From: Candidatus Accumulibacter sp. ACC003
GTDB lineage: Bacteria > Pseudomonadota > Gammaproteobacteria > Burkholderiales > Rhodocyclaceae
DNA length: 62,779 bases
NCBI RefSeq assembly: GCF_907163085.1
Contig: NZ_CAJQTX010000012.1
Location: 1-62,779, forward strand
Direction of reading: 5' to 3'
Shown in pieces: positions 57,084-62,779 of the stretch. A model generated the notes under the pieces. That model saw nothing but the letters and a program-made list of their open reading frames with translations, searched no databases and had not been told where the DNA came from. Each line of letters starts with the position of its first letter. Position 1 is the stretch's first letter. Both the position numbers and the translations under genes were made by a program.

Positions 57084-58329
57084 ACAGACTGAAGGTTCAC
57101 ACGCCGTTGCCGAGGCCGTCGGCCTTTGCCGGCCCGAGGTCATTTGCGCCTACCCGATTTCGCCGCAAACGCACATCGTCGAAGGCCTGGGCGAGATGGT
57201 CAAGTCAGGAGAGGTCGCCGACTGCGAGTTCATCAACGTCGAGTCCGAGTTTGCCGCGATGAGCGTCGCCATCGGCTCGTCGGCAACCGGTGCCCGCACC
57301 TATACCGCAACGGCTTCGCAGGGCATTCTGTTCATGTGCGAGGCGGTCTACAACGCTTCCGGCCTCGGCCTGCCGATCGTCATGACCGTCGCCAACCGTG
57401 CCATCGGCGCGCCGATCAACATCTGGAACGACCACACCGACGCGCTCTCGCAGCGCGACAGCGGCTGGATCCAGCTCTTCGCCGAGACCAACCAGGAAGC
57501 GCTCGATCTGCACATTCTGGCCTTCAAGCTGGCCGAAGAAGTGAGCCTGCCGGTGATGGTCTGCATGGACGGCTTCATTCTTACGCACGCTTACGAGCGC
57601 GTCGATGTACCCACCCAGGAACAGGTCGACGAGTTCCTGCCACCTTACGAACCACGCCAGGTACTCGACCCCAGGGATCCGGTATCGATCGGCGCGATGG
57701 TTGGCCCGGAAGCTTTCTCCGAAGTCCGCTACCTCGCGCACGCCAAGCAGATGCAGGCTCTCGAACTGATCCCGAAGTTGGCCGCCGAGTTCAAGGCGAT
57801 ATTTGGTCGCGATTCGGGCGGTCTGACGCACTCCTATCTGACCGACGACGCGGAAACCATCGTCGTCGCGATGGGTTCGATTCTCGGAACGATCAAGGAC
57901 GTCGTCGACGAAATGCGCCAGGCGGGCGTGAAAATCGGCGTTCTGGGAATCGGTTCATACCGTCCTTTCCCACTCGAGAACGTCCGCGCGGCACTGCAGA
58001 ACGCCAAGCGCGTGGTGGTCCTCGAGAAGAGTCTGGCGGTCGGCATCGGCGGCGTCGTGTCGACCGACGTGCGCATGGCGATGTCCGGGCTGCAGCTCGA
58101 AGGCTATACCGTGGTTGCTGGACTCGGCGGGCGAGCGATCACCATGAAGTCACTGCACGCGCTGTTTGGCAAAGCCGTCCGCGACGAACTCGAACGCCTG
58201 ACCTTTCTCGATCTCGACTGGGACGTGGTCAACAAGCAACTCGAACGCGAGCGCACGACGCGCCGTTCGGGTCCGGCAGCTGAAAGCATGCTGCGCGACG
58301 TCGGCGTCATCGCCGCCCGGATGGGCTGA
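57076..58329 (+). CDS. porA: Pyruvate:ferredoxin oxidoreductase alpha subunit
   Basis: A 417-residue alpha subunit (pyrimidine-binding half of the thiamine-diphosphate site). Motifs are ICAYPISPQTHIVEGL, the thiamine-activating Glu in FINVESEFAAMSVAIGSSAT, and INIWNDHTDALSQRDSGWIQ, a segment typical of pyruvate-type rather than oxoglutarate-type enzymes. The C-terminal transketolase-like domain is complete. Confidence 0.9.
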   Translation: MLKQTEGSHAVAEAVGLCRPEVICAYPISPQTHIVEGLGEMVKSGEVADCEFINVESEFAAMSVAIGSSATGARTYTATASQGILFMCEAVYNASGLGLPIVMTVANRAIGAPINIWNDHTDALSQRDSGWIQLFAETNQEALDLHILAFKLAEEVSLPVMVCMDGFILTHAYERVDVPTQEQVDEFLPPYEPRQVLDPRDPVSIGAMVGPEAFSEVRYLAHAKQMQALELIPKLAAEFKAIFGRDSGGLTHSYLTDDAETIVVAMGSILGTIKDVVDEMRQAGVKIGVLGIGSYRPFPLENVRAALQNAKRVVVLEKSLAVGIGGVVSTDVRMAMSGLQLEGYTVVAGLGGRAITMKSLHALFGKAVRDELERLTFLDLDWDVVNKQLERERTTRRSGPAAESMLRDVGVIAARMG

Positions 58330-58340
58330 GGAGAACCACC

Positions 58341-59354
58341 ATGAGCTTCCAACCCGTTCACTTCTATCAGACCGGCACCTTCACCGTCGGCAATCGCCTG
58401 CTCGAACCGGCAGAACGCAGCGTCCAGGCCAATATCGAGCGCACCAACTCACTGAACTCCGGACACCGCGCGTGTCAGGGCTGCGGTGAAGCACTCGGCG
58501 CACGCTACGCCATCGATGCGGCGATGAAAGCCGCCAGTGGTCGCCTGATTGCCGCCAACGCCACCGGCTGCCTCGAGGTCTTCTCGACGCCCTACCCGGA
58601 AACGTCTTGGCAGATCCCGTGGATTCACTCGCTGTTCGGCAACACCGCCGCGGTGGCCACCGGCATCGCCGCAGCGATCAAGGTGAAAAGACACAAAGGC
58701 CAGATGGACGACGTCCGCGTCGTCGCCCAGGGCGGCGACGGCGGCACCACCGACATCGGTTTCGGCTGCCTCTCGGGGATGTTCGAGCGCAATGACGACG
58801 TCCTCTACATCTGTTACGACAACGGTGGCTACATGAACACCGGTGTGCAACGCAGTTCTGCGACGCCACCCGCCGCGCGCACGGCAACGACCATGCCGGT
58901 CGGTCCCGAACCCGGAAACGCCTTCGGCCAGGGCAAGTTCGTCCCGGCAATCGCCATGGCGCACGAGATTCCCTACGTTGCCACGGCCACCGTTGCCGAC
59001 CTTCGCGATCTCGAATACAAGGTCACCAAGGCCATGGGCATGCGTGGTGCACGCTACATCCACATTCTGGTGCCCTGCCCTCTGGGCTGGGGAGCGGCTT
59101 CCGAAAACACCATCCTACTGGCACGCCTGGCCAAGGAAACCGGTATCTTCCCGGTCTTCGAGGCAGAGAACGGCGAGGTCACCGACGTACTGAAGATTCG
59201 CCGTAAGCAACCCGTCGAGGAATATCTGCGGCTGCAGAAGCGCTACGCGCACCTCTTCGGAAAGAACCCGGCGGTAGCAACGATCGCCCGCCTGCAAGCG
59301 GCGGCAGACAAGAATATTCGGAAATACGGACTGCTCGACCAGGAGGCGAACTGA
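58341..59354 (+). CDS. porB: Pyruvate:ferredoxin oxidoreductase beta subunit
   Basis: A 337-residue beta subunit with the thiamine-diphosphate/Mg motif AQGGDGGTTDIGFG and YICYDNGGYMNTGVQRS. Cluster-binding cysteines include RACQGCGEALGARY. The delta (2x[4Fe-4S] ferredoxin) subunit of four-part Por enzymes is absent; instead a GltD-like flavoprotein gene begins on the stop codon (TGATG overlap), suggesting transfer to NAD(P). Confidence 0.9.
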   Translation: MSFQPVHFYQTGTFTVGNRLLEPAERSVQANIERTNSLNSGHRACQGCGEALGARYAIDAAMKAASGRLIAANATGCLEVFSTPYPETSWQIPWIHSLFGNTAAVATGIAAAIKVKRHKGQMDDVRVVAQGGDGGTTDIGFGCLSGMFERNDDVLYICYDNGGYMNTGVQRSSATPPAARTATTMPVGPEPGNAFGQGKFVPAIAMAHEIPYVATATVADLRDLEYKVTKAMGMRGARYIHILVPCPLGWGAASENTILLARLAKETGIFPVFEAENGEVTDVLKIRRKQPVEEYLRLQKRYAHLFGKNPAVATIARLQAAADKNIRKYGLLDQEAN

Positions 59355-60990
59355 TGGAAAAAACCCTTTGCCATTACCCTAGACCCCGGCTCTTCGCTGG
59401 CCAACCACACCGGTTCGTGGCGGACTTCGCGGCCGGTCTATGTCGACCGCTTGCCGCCCTGCAACAAGCAGTGCCCGGCGGGTGAAGACATTCAAGGCTG
59501 GCTGTTTCACGCCGAATCGGGCGACTACGAAAGTGCCTGGCGGCACTTGACCCGCGACAACCCCTTCCCGGCGATCATGGGCCGCGTCTGTTACCACAGC
59601 TGCGAGGGTGCCTGCAACCGCGGCCAGATCGACGCGCCAGTCGGCATCAATTCGGTCGAGCACTTCCTCGGCGACGAGGCACTCAAGCGCGGCTGGAAGC
59701 TGACGCCACCGAGCAGCGAATCCGGCAAGCATGTCCTGGTTGTCGGCGCCGGACCTTCCGGCATGTCGGCCGCCTACCACCTGCGCCGGCAGGGTCACCA
59801 GGTCACGGTGTACGAGGCCGGACCGCTGCTCGGCGGCATGATGCGCTTCGGCATCCCCAAGTACCGCCTGCCACGCGACGTGCTCGAGGCAGAAATGCAG
59901 CGCGTCGTCGAACTGGGCGTCACGGTCAAGCTGAACAGCAAGGTCGACACATCCTGACCACCATGCAGGAAGGCAAGTTCGACGCGGCTTTCCTGGCCGT
60001 CGGCGCGCACATCGGCAAACGGGCGCGCATCCCGGCTGGTGACGCCGCGAAGATCGTCGACGCCATCTCGATGCTGCGCAGCATGGAGGCGAAGAAAAGC
60101 CGATGCTCGGTCGCCGCGTCGTCGTCTATGGCGGCGGCAATACGGCCATCGACGTCGCCCGTACCGCCAAACGGATGGGTGCCGAACCGCTGATCGTCTA
60201 TCGCCGTACCCGCGACAAGATGCCGGCGCACGACTTCGAGATGGAAGAAGCGATCCAGGAAGGGATCATGGTCAAGTGGCTGTCGACCATCACCCAGGCG
60301 GATGAATCGTCATTGACCATTGAAAAAATGGCCCTTGTCGCAACAAGTAGGATCCCACAGCCACGGCGAAGTCGAGACAATCGGAGCCGACGCGCTGGTG
60401 ATGGCCTCGGCAAGGATCGTCGATCTCGGACTACCCAGGAGTTCCGGCAGGCATGAGCGACGGCGTGGTAAGGTCGGGGCCGAACATGATGACCGGTCAC
60501 CGGGCATTTCGCCGGTGGCGACCCAGGGTTCAAGCGAGCGCAACGTCCCGTTCGGACGGTCATGGCAAGCAAGCGGCACGGCACTCGACGCATGGTTGCG
60601 TGGAGAGAAGACACGTCACCCCGCACGCAGAATGAAGTCCGCGATGTTCGAGAAGCGCAATACAGGGTTTACGCCGAAGCACCTTAAAACGATGCGGCCG
60701 ATGCTCGACAGCATCGTGCAATGACCTTCGACGAGGTCCGGGTGGCTCACGAAAGCAAGCACTGTTCGAAGCGCGCCGCTGCCTGTTCTTGCGGCAACGT
60801 GCTTCGAATGCGACAACTGCTACGGGGCGTCTGCCCGGAACAATGCGTGGATCAAGCCGGCCCGGCAAGCGTTTGCCTTCAAACTATGAATACGCAAGGG
60901 CGGCGGCATGTTGCGTCGAACGAATGTCACTGCGGTCGATCAAGATGGAGCAAGCAGAAGAGATCTGGCTCGATGCTGGCGCCAGCGCCG
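59354..60990 (+). pseudogene. GltD-like NAD(P)/FAD oxidoreductase with C-terminal ferredoxin region, many frameshifts
   Basis: Coding for one protein of about 540 residues is recognisable, spread over at least five frames. After ATG 59354 an early shift leads to PPCNKQCPAGEDIQGWLFHA and CYHSCEGACNRGQIDAPVG, then the FAD motif VLVVGAGPSGMSAAYHL and MMRFGIPKYRLP. A shift near 59950 gives TTMQEGKFDAAFLAVGAH. Another near 60092 gives the NAD(P) motif VVVYGGGNTAIDVARTAKRM and MPAHDFEMEEAIQEGI. Beyond 60340 only patches remain (GPNMMTGH, CSCGN, CFECDNCYG), the last from a [4Fe-4S] domain. It would link Por to NAD(P). As written it cannot make the protein; dense short indels suggest sequence error. 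Confidence 0.75.
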
Positions 60991-61133
60991 CAAGCTCCTC
61001 GCTCTGACCCGTTGCGGGTCGGGAGCGCGTAAAACGCAGTGACGGGGCAGGCCGGGAGCACCCACTCAGGGATCCTTCGAGCGTGCCGCTCGCAGCGCGC
61101 TTTTTCTTTTCCGTCAATCCCACGAGGGTATTT

Positions 61134-62779
61134 ATGTCACAACAAACCAAGACGTTCTCCTAATTTGGTGCAGCCGAACCGAAGGGCGAGCCCAGAAAAT
61201 TTGCTGGGAGGAACGGTGTGCCAAACTGGCCGAGATGTGCCGCCTGGGAATCGCCCGTACACCCGGTCGCGATCGGTGCCCCGAAGTCTGCACCGTACAC
61301 AAAGGCCAAGGGCCAGGACGCCGGGCTCAAGCTGATCGGGCCGACGTCCGCGACAGCGTTGCTTCATTGAAACAGGAGTGGGCAAGAAATTCGGCGAACC
61401 TCCGATCGGATCCGTGTCTGCTATCCGTGCGCTCGGGTTGCGGGGTCAATGCCGGGGAGATGGACACCATTCCTGAACTCGGTCCTCTCAAACGACGCAG
61501 CTGTCGCGGACGGCTCGCAAGACCGGCAACGAAACGCATTGCTGGGACTCGTACCGTCGTTTTGGCAGATGTACGGCGCCGTGGTGAGGGCCTCAAGCCG
61601 TATCAAGATGGAGAATTACCCTTCGAGAGTGGTCACGAATGCTCAGGAGAAGAAGGGCGTCGAGCTCGATACCCTTAGTCGACACCGACGAAGACGAAAG
61701 AACTGGTGCGCGCTTTCAAGGGGTGATTCGTGCCAGAGTGGCCGCGAGTTCCGACGATACGTGGAGAAACTTGGGGCGGTGATGGCAGTTTCCAGAGTGG
61801 AAACAACGACGTTGCGCAGGTGTACCGCGAATTGCAACGAATACGCGAATGGGGAACAGCGGGAACGTCCAGGCCATGGTCTTCGGCAACCTCGGTGACA
61901 ACAGCGCCACCGGTTGTTCGCCTTCATGCGCAGAAGCGGTTACCCCCCGGTGAAGACCTCTCAACGGGAATGTCTGTCAGCAAAGGGCGAGAGCCGGCGC
62001 GCCGGCAACCGTACGCCGCACAGATCACCGGTCGAAGGTTCGAGCCCTGGGCGCAAACTGGCGCTGGTTCCGTGAAGACGACCGGCGCCGCGCTTCCCGT
62101 CGCTTGAAGAGCTGATGCCGACATCTACGCGCAGCTGCTGCACGCCGCGCCCAACTCGAGGATCACTACAAGGACATGCAGGGACGCGAGGTTCACGATC
62201 CAGGAAGGCCGACTGGGTGCGCCGACGGAGCGGCAAAACGTAACCGGGCGCATGCGATGGTGGCATCTCGATGGAAATGCTCGCAGGGCCTGATGTAAAA
62301 AGAAGCCGCGGCCGTGTGGGCCGGATCTCCTCAACGAACTGCTGCACCCGGGGTTCGACCCGGCAGCGATCAAGAAGGCGCGTTAGCTGCCCCACGGCCT
62401 GCGGCTCGCAGGCGCCGCCAAACGGACAGATCGTCATTCTTGCGACGCAGCTGAAGACTGGGTCGAAAAGGCAAGGCCGTGATCCTCTCCGCCAGGAAAC
62501 CTCACCGAGGCCCTACGCGGGATCGAGTTCGCGAAGGGTATCTGACAGCCGGGGCGGTATGACCTCGCACGCTGCCGTCGTCGGGCCGGAGAAGGGAAGT
62601 GCTGCAATTTCCGGCCGCGGCCGCATCCGTGTCGACTCCACGCGCGCACCATGACGGTCGCGGACAAGGTTACCAGGAAGGCGAGGGATTTCGCGACGGC
62701 CCGAGGCGAGGTATACGAAGGCCAGTGACGAACAAGGAAGCCGAAGCTCACGGCGACTCGGCGCACTGATGATCTCACC
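61134..62779 (+). pseudogene. ppdK: Pyruvate phosphate dikinase, broken by many indels and cut by the window end
   Basis: Fragments in register along the gene identify PpdK, which converts pyruvate, ATP and phosphate to PEP, AMP and pyrophosphate. ATG 61134 opens MSQQTKTF. Next come NLLGG- and PPG-like N-terminal pieces, then DPCLLSVRSG, VQAMVFGNLGDNSATG (about 61862-61912), DIYAQLLHAA (62119), and near the end RQETSP and GGMTSHAAVVG (62553-62585), the phospho-histidine motif. Between them the frame changes every 50-150 bases. The conserved order of motifs with random indels fits low-quality sequence at a contig end better than natural decay. The gene continues past the window. Confidence 0.75.

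Noticed and set aside
56487-59354. 2-oxoglutarate or indolepyruvate oxidoreductase instead of Por
   Set aside because: The INIWNDHTDALSQRD region and the short three-gene order fit the pyruvate type better. Without assay, related 2-oxoacids are not strictly excluded.
59354-62779. Programmed recoding across the GltD-like and PpdK genes
   Set aside because: The frame changes are numerous, irregular and lack consistent slippery sites. Sequence error or decay explains them more simply.

Overview
The window is a GC-rich, gene-dense bacterial segment. The gene set fits a polyhydroxyalkanoate-metabolising betaproteobacterium of the Rhodocyclales; 'Candidatus Accumulibacter' is my best guess. It includes an ethylmalonyl-CoA (EMC) pathway operon, a mesaconate / 3-hydroxypropionate-bicycle-type CoA cluster, PhaJ, acetoacetyl-CoA synthetase, and several small envelope-stress proteins. 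The taxonomy is inference from content and is not proven here.

Layout. (1) 1-8.5 kb: small stress/envelope genes (BON lipoprotein, GlsB-like, CsbD, glycine-zipper lipoprotein, DUF3309, DUF883, a 24-residue membrane peptide) and one Crp/Fnr regulator. Their intergenic regions carry at least five copies of a palindrome of the type TSTGTACGYNNNCGYRCRSA, a candidate unnamed regulon. An insertion sequence (4077-6490, exact 8-bp target duplication) sits just upstream of the Crp/Fnr gene; its transposase fuses a DruA-like DUF4338 domain to an IS4/Tn5-type DDE transposase. (2) 8.5-14.4 kb: mobile DNA: an IS66-type remnant, an intact IS4-type transposase, a truncated IS4 copy, and an IS91-like HUH transposase next to a frameshifted tyrosine recombinase. 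(3) 14.9-22.6 kb: accessory genes: a hypothetical protein split by an in-frame stop, ferredoxin-NADP reductase, a YkgJ-type cysteine-cluster protein, and a tetR/mandelate-racemase cassette flanked by ~0.42-kb direct repeats made of pcm and transporter 3' ends, followed by the MFS transporter and a divergent LysR gene. (4) 22.7-33.9 kb, minus strand: AsmA-like giant protein (frameshifted), a secreted protein, acetoacetyl-CoA synthetase, thioesterase, acyl-CoA dehydrogenase, CbiM-like permease and EtfAB. (5) 34-37 kb: a TetR regulator with three operator-like palindromes upstream, glycerol kinase, a thioredoxin-fold protein and PhaJ. (6) 37.7-48.1 kb, minus strand: EMC operon (CitE-like DUF6986 protein, methylsuccinyl-CoA dehydrogenase, MaoC protein, ethylmalonyl-CoA mutase, MeaB, and a crotonyl-CoA carboxylase/reductase with a C-terminal CBS-domain pair). 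(7) 48.7-56.1 kb: meh, two SmtA/SmtB-type CoA-transferases, mct (frameshifted), mcl and mch. (8) 56.5-59.4 kb: pyruvate:ferredoxin oxidoreductase porG-porA-porB. (9) 59.4-62.8 kb: a GltD-like flavoprotein and pyruvate phosphate dikinase, both recognisable but broken by many small indels, probably sequence errors at a contig end.

How the genes fit together (inference). PHB- or acetate-derived C4 units (AacS, PhaJ) reach crotonyl-CoA. Ccr, Ecm/MeaB and Mcd/Etf turn crotonyl-CoA plus CO2 into mesaconyl-C1-CoA. Mch/Mcl can cleave that to glyoxylate and propionyl-CoA. Mct/Meh/Mcl can instead convert it to citramalyl-CoA and then to acetyl-CoA plus pyruvate. The second branch would make pyruvate from acetyl-CoA plus CO2 without an oxygen-sensitive pyruvate synthase; PpdK would make PEP from it and Por would interconvert pyruvate and acetyl-CoA. 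The CBS pair on Ccr suggests nucleotide control at the carboxylation step.
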